Positions 1-8,523 of a stretch of DNA of 38,063 nucleotides are shown piece after piece; the stretch's first letter is position 1, and every line of letters begins with the position of its first letter. The DNA is from Bacteroidota bacterium (GTDB lineage Bacteria > Bacteroidota > Bacteroidia > Bacteroidales > JAAUTT01). The notes beneath the pieces are model-generated. The model was not told the origin of the DNA. It saw only the letters and a list, made by a program, of their open reading frames with translations, and made no database searches. The stretch is from contig JAJYAG010000050.1 in the NCBI GenBank assembly GCA_021779665.1, forward strand, positions 1 through 38,063. The letters are read 5' to 3'. Both the position numbers and the translations under genes were made by a program.

Positions 1-23
1 CACTAAAAATGAATAAAACGCCA

Positions 24-49
24 GTCATTCTGAGCGTAGCGAAGAATCT
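24..49. repeat. Dispersed 'CTGAGC..GAAG' repeat, copy 1
   Basis: A 26-base copy of an intergenic element with core CTGAGCGTAGCGAAG, preceded by GTCATT and ended by AATCT. Related copies are at 1614-1640, 35403-35428 (inverted) and 35507-35532. It lies upstream of the fucosidase gene. I see no coding content in the first 100 bases. This is sequence similarity seen by eye; function unknown. Confidence 0.6.
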
Positions 50-100
50 AAACATTTTTACCGGACAATATTAAATCAGAATAATAATCAATAAGTAACT

Positions 101-1561
101 ATGAAATATTTCAAACTAACACTTTTTCTAATTTCGTTTAGCTTTGCAGCAAACTTATATTCACAGCCCTACACAGCCGACTGGCAATCGTTAGATCAGC
201 GGAAAATACCATCGTGGTTCCGGAACGATAAATTCGGAATTTTCATTCATTGGGGAGTTTATTCGGTACCGTCCTTTTCAAGGGTAATTCCCGATGGCTA
301 TTCCGAATGGTACTGGTGTAACTATAACGATTCAACGCGGCACAATTACAAAGCGGTACGCGAGTTTCACGACAAAAACTATGGAAAGGACTTCAGCTAT
401 TTTCAGTTTGCGCCTTTGTTCAAAGCAGAGCTGTTCGATCCTGCTGAATGGGCTTCGATTTTCAAAAAATCGGGTGCTAAATATGTTGTTTTAACATCCA
501 AGCACCACGAAGGTTTTACACTTTGGCCTAATGAGCAGGCCGACAAATCGTGGGGTCGCCCATGGAATGCTCTCACAAACGGACCAAAAAGGGATGTTTT
601 AGGTGACCTGACAACCGCTGTTAAAGACGCCGGCTTACGGATGGGATTTTACTATTCTCTGATGGAATGGTATAATCCAGTCTTTCTGCGCGACACTGCC
701 GAATATGTGGATAAAGTGATGATTCCACAGTTTAAGGACCTTGTTACCAAATACAAACCTTCGGTAATTTTTGCCGATGGCGAATGGATCATGGATGAGA
801 AGGACTGGCGCAGTGAAGAAATTCTTGCCTGGTTATTCAACGAGTCGCCTGTAAAGAACGAAGTTGTTGTAAACGACCGTTGGGGTAAAACATCCCGCAA
901 AACACATCCCTGCACTTATTATACTTCCGAATATGGCTCGGGGCTTGATAAAGACGTGATTTGGGAAGAAAGCCGCGGCATGGGTCAGTCATATGGCTAC
1001 AACCGCATGGAAAAGCTGAAGGATTACAAGACATCGGAAGAACTGATCATCATTTTGAGCGATATTGTATCGCGGGGCGGTAATTTGCTGTTGGACATCG
1101 GTCCGGCTGCCGATGGAACTATTCCTGTAATCATGGAGGACCGTTTGGTTAGTATGGGCAAATGGCTCGAAAATTATGGAGAGGCAATTTACGGCACACT
1201 GCCGTGGAAACATACCCGTCAATGGAGTAAAGGCGAAATGCCGGTTATTGATGGCGGAAATTACCAGACAAATTACGATATCACGCAACTGGTTAAACCC
1301 GGAACGAAGGCTCATATCGAAATGTTTTTTACCAAAAAGGGCGATAACCTCTATGCAATTGTTCCCCGCTATAATCCCCAAATTGTCATAGCAGATATAG
1401 TAACGACTGCAGGAAAGCTGCCAAAAGTAAGCATACCAGGGTTAAATAAGAACATCCCTTGCCGCCTTGATAAAAAGAATCTGATTGTTGATCTGTCGGC
1501 GCTTAAGCCAGTTGATCTTCCTTTCGGATCGTTCGTTTTGAAAATCGGCAATGTTAACTAG
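101..1561 (+). CDS. Exported alpha-L-fucosidase, GH29
   Basis: Hydrolyses terminal alpha-L-fucose from glycans by a retaining mechanism; probably periplasmic or outer-membrane associated. The 486-residue protein begins with a signal peptide (about residues 1-22, ending LYSQ). Typical GH29 N-terminal blocks follow: FGIFIHWG at 45-52, then YVVLTSKHHEGFTLWP at about 128-143 with the paired histidines H135/H136. The likely nucleophile is D226 in VIFADGEW. The C-terminal 120 residues fit the usual beta-sandwich. Length is normal for the family. It is the first gene of a plus-strand series with GH42 and GH28, so fucosylated plant glycan (pectin or xyloglucan side chains) is a reasonable but unproven substrate. 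A dispersed repeat precedes it, and I cannot place its promoter with confidence. Confidence 0.93.
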   Translation: MKYFKLTLFLISFSFAANLYSQPYTADWQSLDQRKIPSWFRNDKFGIFIHWGVYSVPSFSRVIPDGYSEWYWCNYNDSTRHNYKAVREFHDKNYGKDFSYFQFAPLFKAELFDPAEWASIFKKSGAKYVVLTSKHHEGFTLWPNEQADKSWGRPWNALTNGPKRDVLGDLTTAVKDAGLRMGFYYSLMEWYNPVFLRDTAEYVDKVMIPQFKDLVTKYKPSVIFADGEWIMDEKDWRSEEILAWLFNESPVKNEVVVNDRWGKTSRKTHPCTYYTSEYGSGLDKDVIWEESRGMGQSYGYNRMEKLKDYKTSEELIIILSDIVSRGGNLLLDIGPAADGTIPVIMEDRLVSMGKWLENYGEAIYGTLPWKHTRQWSKGEMPVIDGGNYQTNYDITQLVKPGTKAHIEMFFTKKGDNLYAIVPRYNPQIVIADIVTTAGKLPKVSIPGLNKNIPCRLDKKNLIVDLSALKPVDLPFGSFVLKIGNVN

Positions 1562-1613
1562 TGAGTTGTCAATTGAGAATAGTCTTCAACTTCATTCAGA
1601 CTGACAATCCTTT

Positions 1614-1640
1614 GGTCATGCTGAGCGAAGTCGAAGCATG
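1614..1640. repeat. Dispersed 'CTGAGC..GAAG' repeat, copy 2 (palindromic)
   Basis: The element GGTCATGCTGAGCGAAG followed by TCGAAGCATG. CATGCT and AGCATG at its ends can pair into a short hairpin (1617-1640). It sits in the 135-base gap between the GH29 and GH42 genes, which otherwise shows nothing I can name. Confidence 0.5.
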
Positions 1641-1696
1641 ATTGACATGACACTGGTTAAATTCATATGTATTCGGTCACTTTTAAAAAGAATAGA

Positions 1697-3799
1697 ATGA
1701 GGAAATTAACTTTTTTATTGATTCTGAATCTGCTTGTAATTGTAAAAGCCACATCGCAGAATGCTGAAAAGCTTTTCCCTGCTAAGAATCTGATGCCGAT
1801 TGGGGCGTATTACTACCCTGAGCATTGGGATCGCAGCCAGTGGTCGCGCGACCTGAAACGTATGGCCGAACTTGGTTTCTCGTTTACCCACATGGCCGAA
1901 TTTGCCTGGGCTAACCTTGAACCCGAAGAAGGAAAATTCGATTTTGAGTGGCTCGATTACTGCATTGCTGAAGCAGCAAAAAACGGACTGAAAGTAATTC
2001 TTTGTACGCCATCGCCTTGTCCTCCGGCCTGGCTCACCACCCAACATCCGGAAGTGTTGATTGTAACCGATGAGGGAGTTCGTTTGGCACATGGCGGCAA
2101 CAGGTTGCATGCCAATCAAAACCATCCGGTTTACAGAAAGTATATCGAACGTATTGTCACCGAAATGGCCAAAAGATACGGGAATGATAAGCGTATCTGG
2201 GGCTGGCAGATAGATAACGAACCTCACCTGGGAAGCCTGTATGATTATTCGGCGTTTGCCCAATCTGATTTTGTGGAATGGCTGAAAAAGAAGTATAACA
2301 ACATAGGCGAACTGAACAAAGCCTGGGGAGCATCTTTCTGGAGCAGCACCTATAATAATTTCGATCAGATACGCGTTCCCAACGAAAAAGAGTCGTCGGG
2401 TAACCCGCATGCTTTACTCGATTTCAGAAGATACACCGCCGATGCTTTGGCATTGTCGATTCGTTTTCAGGCCCAATTGCTCCGTAAATCTGTCTCTCCG
2501 GATCAATGGATTACCACCAATTATGCTTATTACAAGTTTCTACCTCCTGTCGATTTATTCCGCAACAAGGGCGATCTGGATTTTGCTTCGCATACCATGT
2601 ATCTGCTGAGTACTTTTTTAAATTATCCCGAAGGTAATCTTGGTTTTCGTCTGGGGAGCGGTATGGAGCTTTCGTTCTCGAGCGAAATGGCCCGTTCTGT
2701 CAAAGGCTTTACAGGAATCATGGAGTTACAACCCGGACAGATCAATTGGGGGAAATACAATGCACAACCCTTGCCAGGAGCGGTGCGTATGTGGATTTGG
2801 CACAGCTTTGGTCTTGGCGACAAATTTACATGCACCTACCGATTCCGACAGCCTTTGTTTGGTGGGGAACAATACCACAAAGGCATCATGGAGACCGATG
2901 GTGTGACAGTCGCCCGAGGAGGCAAAGAATATGTGCAGGCTATTTCCGAAATAAAAAGTCTTGAAAAATACTTCCAGACCAATACAGCCCTGCCGGTTGA
3001 ACTATCATCGCGCAAAACCGCTTTTCTGTGGAAACAGGATAATCTATGGGAAATGCAGGCCAGTCCTCATACGCAGGCATGGGATACATGGCAGCATTAT
3101 TACACTTACTACCAGAGCCTCAAATCGATGGGTGTGCCGGTCACTTTTATAAGAGAAACTGACGAATTCAACCCAAAGGAATACCCTTTTATGGTTGCTC
3201 CGGCTTACTCCATGACCGATAGCGCTGTTATCAGCAAATGGCAAAAATATGTGGAGCAAGGTGGAAATTTAATTTTGAGCTGCCGCACCGGGAGCAAGGA
3301 TAACAATGGTCATTTTCACGAAACACTTTTACAGCAACCCATCTGGAAACTCATCGGGGCAAAGGTTGAAGATACCGACCAGCTCCCCCCTTCGGTGACC
3401 GGAAAAATAAAATCGGGTAACAGCACCTTCGACTGGAATATCTGGGGTGAATTGCTCACTCCCGATAAGGGCATAGAAACTCTGGCCACCTATGCCGACC
3501 AGTTTTATGCAGGAACAACGGCGGCAGTAACACGCAAAGCAGGAAAAGGATCGGTAACTTATATTGGAGTATGGTCGGCCGGGAATGCCCTTGAAAGATC
3601 ACTTCTGAGAACGGTTTATAAAAAATCGGGAGCACAAATTCTGGATTTGCCCGACTATGTTTTTGTGGAATGGCGCGATGGTTTCTGGGTAGCCGTAAAC
3701 TACAGCTCCAACGCTTTTACGCTGCCAATTCCGGCTAATTCGAAAATCATTTTCGGTACTAAGGAGTTGAAACCCGGAGAAGTAACGGTGTGGAAATGA
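1697..3799 (+). CDS. Exported beta-galactosidase, GH42
   Basis: Removes terminal beta-D-galactose. From the ATG at 1697 the protein has 700 residues and starts with a clean signal peptide (MRKLTFLLILNLLVIVKATS); an in-frame ATG 30 bases earlier would put charged residues in front of it, so I prefer 1697. GH42 hallmarks are present: IGAYYYPEHW near residue 35, acid/base E175 in QIDNEPH, and nucleophile E343 in MELQPGQINWG. The C-terminal part (about 450-620) fits the glutamine-amidotransferase-like trimerisation domain, followed by a short beta domain. Many GH42 enzymes are cytoplasmic, so an exported copy points to extracytoplasmic galactan or arabinogalactan trimming. It lies between GH29 and GH28 on the same strand. 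Confidence 0.93.
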   Translation: MRKLTFLLILNLLVIVKATSQNAEKLFPAKNLMPIGAYYYPEHWDRSQWSRDLKRMAELGFSFTHMAEFAWANLEPEEGKFDFEWLDYCIAEAAKNGLKVILCTPSPCPPAWLTTQHPEVLIVTDEGVRLAHGGNRLHANQNHPVYRKYIERIVTEMAKRYGNDKRIWGWQIDNEPHLGSLYDYSAFAQSDFVEWLKKKYNNIGELNKAWGASFWSSTYNNFDQIRVPNEKESSGNPHALLDFRRYTADALALSIRFQAQLLRKSVSPDQWITTNYAYYKFLPPVDLFRNKGDLDFASHTMYLLSTFLNYPEGNLGFRLGSGMELSFSSEMARSVKGFTGIMELQPGQINWGKYNAQPLPGAVRMWIWHSFGLGDKFTCTYRFRQPLFGGEQYHKGIMETDGVTVARGGKEYVQAISEIKSLEKYFQTNTALPVELSSRKTAFLWKQDNLWEMQASPHTQAWDTWQHYYTYYQSLKSMGVPVTFIRETDEFNPKEYPFMVAPAYSMTDSAVISKWQKYVEQGGNLILSCRTGSKDNNGHFHETLLQQPIWKLIGAKVEDTDQLPPSVTGKIKSGNSTFDWNIWGELLTPDKGIETLATYADQFYAGTTAAVTRKAGKGSVTYIGVWSAGNALERSLLRTVYKKSGAQILDLPDYVFVEWRDGFWVAVNYSSNAFTLPIPANSKIIFGTKELKPGEVTVWK

Positions 3800-3815
3800 A
3801 AACAGATACGAGTAA

Positions 3816-3891
3816 CTCTGTGCATCTCTGTAGCTCTCAGTGGAACGATTTTACACGGAGAACCACAGAGAAGGCTCAGAGAACCACAGAG
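3816..3891. repeat. 'CCACAGAG' imperfect inverted repeat
   Basis: Two arms, 3816-3843 and 3863-3891, are approximate reverse complements built from CTCTGTG / CACAGAG units, with a 19-base spacer. A reading frame open through this element would extend the GH28 gene upstream by 24 codons, but only with a GTG start inside the repeat, so I treat it as non-coding. A shorter CCACAGAG fragment recurs near 37049. Confidence 0.55.
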
Positions 3892-3911
3892 AAAAAACAA
3901 CTAAATTAATT

Positions 3912-5465
3912 ATGACAAAACGCATCTTAATAATCCTATTCTGGCTCTCTACTTTCTCTCTAAGTGCCCAGAACACTTTTAACGTTAAAACATTCGGGGC
4001 AAGCGGTCAGAAGAATAAGCTTGCAACCAATTTTATCCAGAAGGCTATAGACGATTGCGCCGCCAGTGGTGGCGGAGTTGTTTATTTCCCGCCAGGCGAT
4101 TACCTGTCGGGAGAACTTACATTAAAAAGCAATGTGAATCTTCACCTTGAGGCTGGAGCAACTCTTTATGCCAGCCTGGATATGAAAGATTATGACATTC
4201 CCGGCAAGGACGACAGATACCGGCACCCTGTGTTGCTTTATGCCGACAGTGCCCGAAATATTTCCATTAGCGGTAAAGGCAAAATCGACGGGCAGGCCCG
4301 CCGTTTATATCTTCCTCTGGAAACCGTGGATGGTTTTATCCGTGAAGAAACCGAAATTGCCCGGAATGCCGGCATTGAAATGAAGCAGTACAACAAAGTC
4401 GAACCCTTTACATTCCTCGTATTTCTTGTGAATTGCACAAATGTCAGCATTAGCGATGTAACCCTTTACGAATCGTGTAACTGGACACTTCACCTGCAAT
4501 GGTGCGAAAACGTAAAGGTCCGCGGTATCAACATCTTTTCGGATCTTGACAAAGGTGTAAATGCTGATGGTATCGATATCGACGGTTGCCGGGATGTAAT
4601 CGTTTCCGACTGTCATATTCAAACCGGCGACGATGCCATTGTGCTGAAATCGACTCTGTCTAAAGGTAAATCGCAGCCTTGCGAAAATATTACAGTTACC
4701 AACTGTATCCTTACTTCAACCTCAACCGCATTAAAAATCGGAACTGAAACCCATTCCGATTTCAGACATATTGTTTTCAGCAATTGCGTGATTCGTAATT
4801 CAAACCGTGGATTAAGCATTGTGGTTCGCGACGGAGCTCAGGTGAGCGATGTGAAATTTGCCAACATCAGTATGGAACTTAACCGCAAACACTTTAACTG
4901 GTGGGGCAATGCCGATGGTATATGGCTGGTAGTGCTCAAAAGAACTGAAAATTCAAAAGTCGGAAATATCAGCAATGTCACTTTTGATAATATAAGCGGC
5001 GAAGTCCAGGGAACATCGCGTATTGAAGGCTTTGCAGGAGCACCTTTGAAAAACATACGGTTGAATAATGTTCATTTCAGAATGCAACCCGAGACCAGAG
5101 CCGACAAAAGGGCTACCGATGCCTTCAGGGCACACGATGTGGATGGACTTGCATTGACAAACTGTTCGGTTACCTGGAACGAAAAAGTGATGGAACCCAA
5201 ATGGAGCAGCGCCTTTGTATTCGAAGATGTTTCAAATCTTCAGCTTAACAACGTCGTGGGAAAACAAGCACCATTATCGGATTCACCGGCCATAGTCCTC
5301 AAAAATGTGGATTCAGGGATTGTTACCAATTGTAACAACCCGGGTACAGGCACACTTTTGAAAATCCTGGGTAACAAAACGCGCGAAATCCGGATTTCAG
5401 GATGTGTTCCCGCCAAATTTGATATAGCCCCTGAAATTCGTAAACAAGTCTTCAACAAGAAATAA
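3912..5465 (+). CDS. Exported polygalacturonase-type glycoside hydrolase, GH28
   Basis: An inverting pectin-backbone hydrolase with a right-handed parallel beta-helix. The start at 3912 gives 517 residues with a signal peptide ending LSAQ (residue 20). The 'TFGASG...T..IQKAID' opening at about 27-46 is typical. Catalytic-site blocks are NADGIDID (217-224), TGDDA with D240/D241, GTETH (277-281) and RDG at 306-308, which match the NxD, DD, GxxH and R-rich signatures of GH28. The GH28 family also includes rhamnogalacturonases and xylogalacturonases, and I cannot choose among them. Its stop lies 17 bases before the sugar isomerase gene, so it is probably co-transcribed with the metabolic cassette downstream. 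Confidence 0.9.
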   Translation: MTKRILIILFWLSTFSLSAQNTFNVKTFGASGQKNKLATNFIQKAIDDCAASGGGVVYFPPGDYLSGELTLKSNVNLHLEAGATLYASLDMKDYDIPGKDDRYRHPVLLYADSARNISISGKGKIDGQARRLYLPLETVDGFIREETEIARNAGIEMKQYNKVEPFTFLVFLVNCTNVSISDVTLYESCNWTLHLQWCENVKVRGINIFSDLDKGVNADGIDIDGCRDVIVSDCHIQTGDDAIVLKSTLSKGKSQPCENITVTNCILTSTSTALKIGTETHSDFRHIVFSNCVIRNSNRGLSIVVRDGAQVSDVKFANISMELNRKHFNWWGNADGIWLVVLKRTENSKVGNISNVTFDNISGEVQGTSRIEGFAGAPLKNIRLNNVHFRMQPETRADKRATDAFRAHDVDGLALTNCSVTWNEKVMEPKWSSAFVFEDVSNLQLNNVVGKQAPLSDSPAIVLKNVDSGIVTNCNNPGTGTLLKILGNKTREIRISGCVPAKFDIAPEIRKQVFNKK

Positions 5466-5482
5466 CTGCTAACACCAATATT

Positions 5483-6157
5483 ATGAAAAGAAGCGAGATT
5501 AACCAGATTCTGAGAAATGCCAAAGCTTTTATGGCAGAGAAAAAGTTTATTCTTCCTCCCTGGTCCGATTGGAGTGTGGATGACTGGAAAAGGAACAAGG
5601 CTGACGCCCTGGAAATAACAGACAACATGCTGGGCTGGGATATAACTGACTTCGGATCGGGCGATTTTTATAAAAGAGGTCTGTTTTTGTTTACAATCCG
5701 CAACGGTAAATTTAATGTGGACAAGAAGCCTTATGCCGAAAAGATAATGATTGTGGAAGAAAATCAGGAAACTCCAATGCATTATCACTGGTCGAAGATG
5801 GAAGATATCATCAACCGTGGTGGTGGCAACCTGGTAATTGAACTTTACAACGCCACTTCCGATAATAAGCTGGAAAATACTCCGGTACATTTCAGGACCG
5901 ATGGTATAAAACGGTCGGTGCCGGCAGGCGGTAAAGTAATTTTGAAACCTGGTGAAAGTATTTGCCTGGAACCTGGCATGTATCACCGTTTTTATGGCGA
6001 ACCGGGCAAAGGTAAGGTGCTTGTGGGGGAAGTGAGTGCCGTTAACGACGATACCTCCGATAATTGCTTTTATGAACCTGTCGGTCGGTTTCCTGTGATT
6101 GAAGAGGATGAAGCTCCATTGCATCTGCTGGTTTCGGACTATCAGAAATTCATTTGA
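5483..6157 (+). CDS. D-lyxose/D-mannose isomerase-like cupin enzyme
   Basis: A 224-residue cytoplasmic protein without a signal peptide. Length and motifs match the cupin-fold D-lyxose isomerase family, whose members convert D-lyxose to D-xylulose and D-mannose to D-fructose with a divalent metal. The probable ligands are H100 and H102 in MHYHW, E107 in KMEDIINRGGG, and H168 in PGMYHRF. The following block, GEVSAVNDD, is also family-like. It is separated by only 3 bases from the PfkB kinase and by 17 from the GH28 gene. The neighbours suggest the ketose it makes is phosphorylated and then handled by the mannitol-1-phosphate dehydrogenase-like enzyme. The actual sugar in this organism is an inference. 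Confidence 0.85.
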   Translation: MKRSEINQILRNAKAFMAEKKFILPPWSDWSVDDWKRNKADALEITDNMLGWDITDFGSGDFYKRGLFLFTIRNGKFNVDKKPYAEKIMIVEENQETPMHYHWSKMEDIINRGGGNLVIELYNATSDNKLENTPVHFRTDGIKRSVPAGGKVILKPGESICLEPGMYHRFYGEPGKGKVLVGEVSAVNDDTSDNCFYEPVGRFPVIEEDEAPLHLLVSDYQKFI

Positions 6158-6160
6158 GAT

Positions 6161-7351
6161 ATGAAACGTTCATTTACTATATCAGGCACCGGCTGTGCCC
6201 TGGTGGATTATTTGTACAAGCCGGTAAGCTTCACCAACGAAGTTTTTAAGAAATATTTATCGCAGCAGCCTGGCGATGGCGGACTTACGCCGGGAAAGCT
6301 GGTTTTTACGGAAGAGTTCGAGAAATTTTCAAATGCCAATTATCAGCAAACACGCCAATTAATTACCAATAGCCGGGAACCGGCTTTGAATATTGGTGGT
6401 CCGTCTGTCGTTTCCTTGATTCATGCCTCTCAGATGCTGCAGGGTTACGATGCTGAAGTTTATTTTTCGGGCGGGAAAGGCAGCGATGAGGGTGGCAGGT
6501 TTATCGAAGAAAAGCTCAAAGGCACGCCCCTAAAGATTTGCAATTACCGAACCGGCAATCTGTACACACCTTTTACTGATGTACTGTCGGACCCCTCCTA
6601 TGACAACGGGCTTGGCGAACGCATTTTTATCAACAACATTGGTGCAGCCTGGGAGTTTAAGCCTGAGGATCTTGATGAACGGTTTTTTAACAGCGATTTG
6701 GTTGTTTTCGGGGGAACAGCCCTGGTGCCAAGCATTCATGAGGCATTGGACGATCTTCTTGCTAAAGCAAAGGAAAACAAGGCCATCACAGTAGTCAATA
6801 CGGTTTACGACTTTTTAAACGAGAAAAAAGATCCCACAAGTCTCTGGCCGCTGGGAAAATCTTCCGATAGTTACAAGTACATCGACCTGCTTATCACCGA
6901 CATGGAAGAGGCGCTCAGGTTATCAGGGACACGCGATGTTGAATCGGCTATTCGGTTTTTCAGGCAGTCGGGTGCAGGAGCGATAGTCATTACGCATGGC
7001 CCTCATCCGGTGCATTACATTTCTCAGAGTCTTCTTTTTGGCCAGGTTCCGGAATCTGCTTTGCCGGTTTCGTCAAAGATAAAGGAAGAACTTCTGAAAG
7101 GAAACACAACTGGCGATACAACAGGCTGTGGCGATAATTTTGCCGGTGGAATAATTGCTTCTCTGGCGATTCAGCATCTGAAAGGTGCCAAATTACCGCT
7201 CAATATTGATGAGGCCATTGCGCTGGGCATTGTATCGGGAGGTTTTGCCTGTTTTTATAACGGGGGGACATATTTTGAAAGCTACCCGGGAGAAAAATCT
7301 AAGAGGATTCAAGCTTACTACAACGATTATCTCATGCAAATCAGGAAATAA
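6161..7351 (+). CDS. PfkB/ribokinase-family carbohydrate kinase
   Basis: Phosphorylates a sugar or nucleoside with ATP. The 396-residue protein is somewhat longer than the usual 300-340. The PfkB C-terminal signature is clear at 319-329 (DTTGCGDNFAG), with D325 as the expected catalytic base and the GCGD anion hole. An N-terminal NIGGPSVVSLIHAS block (77-90) and FSGGKGSDEGG (102-112) match the substrate lid region. The extra length comes mainly from an N-terminal insertion around residues 20-70. It sits 3 bases after the isomerase and 2 bases before the dehydrogenase, which implies one transcript and a shared pathway. D-fructose or D-xylulose is the natural candidate substrate given the isomerase, but this is inference. 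Confidence 0.85.
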   Translation: MKRSFTISGTGCALVDYLYKPVSFTNEVFKKYLSQQPGDGGLTPGKLVFTEEFEKFSNANYQQTRQLITNSREPALNIGGPSVVSLIHASQMLQGYDAEVYFSGGKGSDEGGRFIEEKLKGTPLKICNYRTGNLYTPFTDVLSDPSYDNGLGERIFINNIGAAWEFKPEDLDERFFNSDLVVFGGTALVPSIHEALDDLLAKAKENKAITVVNTVYDFLNEKKDPTSLWPLGKSSDSYKYIDLLITDMEEALRLSGTRDVESAIRFFRQSGAGAIVITHGPHPVHYISQSLLFGQVPESALPVSSKIKEELLKGNTTGDTTGCGDNFAGGIIASLAIQHLKGAKLPLNIDEAIALGIVSGGFACFYNGGTYFESYPGEKSKRIQAYYNDYLMQIRK

Positions 7352-7353
7352 GC

Positions 7354-8499
7354 ATGGATAATAAAAAAATGGTTCTGTTTGGCGCCGGGAAAATTGGCCG
7401 TTCCTTTATAGGGCAGGTTTTTAGTTGTTCCGGTTACGAAGTTGTTTTTATCGATATAAATGAGGAATTGATAGAGCGGCTGAACAGGGCAAACGGGTAT
7501 AAGGTAATTGTCAAAAGTGAAAAGGGCGACCAGATTATAAATGTTGAAAATGTAAGAGGAGTGCATCTTAGCGATACAACCAATGTTTTAAAAGAGCTTT
7601 CAGGTGCATCCATTGCAGCATTGTCCGTTGGACAGCATGGATTACCATCGGTTTTTCCGATCCTGGCAGAGGCTCTTGTTCTTCGTCGTAAGCTCTACAA
7701 AGAATGGCCCCTTGACGTTATTATTGCCGAAAACATGAGGTTTGCCGACGAATACATCCGGCAGGAGCTTTCGAAGCTACTCCCTTCCGATTATCCTATA
7801 GATGATCTGATAGGTCTTGTGGAGGCAAGTATAGGAAAAATGGTGCCTTTGATGTCGCGTAAAGATTATGAGGAAGATCCCTTGCAGGTATTCGCCGAGC
7901 CTTATAATACCTTGATTGTATCAAAAAGAGGATTTAGGAATTCCATACCCGCTGTTAAGAATCTAGCACCCAAGGAAAATATAAAGGCATGGGTTGATTG
8001 CAAGCTTTTCATTCATAACCTGGGACATGCAGCTGCTGCATATATTGGCTATAAGGCAATGCCAGAGGCAACGTATATCTGGGAGGTTCTTAAAAACCCA
8101 AAGGTTTACAAGGAAACGCGTGAGGCAATGTTGCAAAGCGCCTACATTCTTCAACATCTTTATCCCGGAGTGTTCGAACCCGGTTTTTTAATTGGCCACA
8201 TTGATGACTTATTATCAAGGTTCATGAACGAAGCTCTGGGAGACACAATCTTCAGAGTGGGATGCGATCTTTACAGAAAACTGGGACCTGATGATCGTCT
8301 GGCAGGACCAATCCATGCTGCATTAAAGTCAGGACTTCCTCATAACAAAATCTTGCGGGTCATAATTGCTGCCATTTATTTTAAGGCTAAAGATGAGAAC
8401 GGAAACTATTATCCTGACGATGAACGTTTCTTCTCCGAGTCAAAAAAAGGGCTGGGACATGTCCTCAGTCATATTTGTAAAATTAACCTGGCATTTTAA
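7354..8499 (+). CDS. Mannitol-1-phosphate 5-dehydrogenase-family oxidoreductase
   Basis: A polyol-specific long-chain dehydrogenase, 381 residues, cytoplasmic. The Rossmann start MVLFGAGKIGRSFIG (6-20), an acidic residue after the second strand (FIDIN, 32-36), and the catalytic K217...N222..H225 arrangement in KLFIHNLGHAAAAY match the MtlD family, which interconverts mannitol 1-phosphate and fructose 6-phosphate with NAD. The length is close to that of E. coli MtlD. No mannitol PTS gene is visible here, so it is more likely part of a sugar-reducing or sugar-oxidising branch fed by the adjacent isomerase and kinase. Related enzymes acting on tagaturonate or fructuronate are usually longer and are less likely. 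Confidence 0.85.
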   Translation: MDNKKMVLFGAGKIGRSFIGQVFSCSGYEVVFIDINEELIERLNRANGYKVIVKSEKGDQIINVENVRGVHLSDTTNVLKELSGASIAALSVGQHGLPSVFPILAEALVLRRKLYKEWPLDVIIAENMRFADEYIRQELSKLLPSDYPIDDLIGLVEASIGKMVPLMSRKDYEEDPLQVFAEPYNTLIVSKRGFRNSIPAVKNLAPKENIKAWVDCKLFIHNLGHAAAAYIGYKAMPEATYIWEVLKNPKVYKETREAMLQSAYILQHLYPGVFEPGFLIGHIDDLLSRFMNEALGDTIFRVGCDLYRKLGPDDRLAGPIHAALKSGLPHNKILRVIIAAIYFKAKDENGNYYPDDERFFSESKKGLGHVLSHICKINLAF

Positions 8500-8523
8500 T
8501 CAAACGCATTAAAATTATAGATC

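Noticed and set aside
1715-2410. 231-codon open frame on the minus strand
   Set aside because: Antisense to the GH42 catalytic domain; a shadow frame.
3840-3911. Upstream extension of the GH28 gene
   Set aside because: It would need a GTG start inside a CACAGAG repeat and would place a charged stretch before the clear signal peptide at 3912.
5240-6124. 294-codon open frame on the minus strand
   Set aside because: Antisense to the GH28 and isomerase genes, both of which show clear catalytic motifs. No recognisable product.
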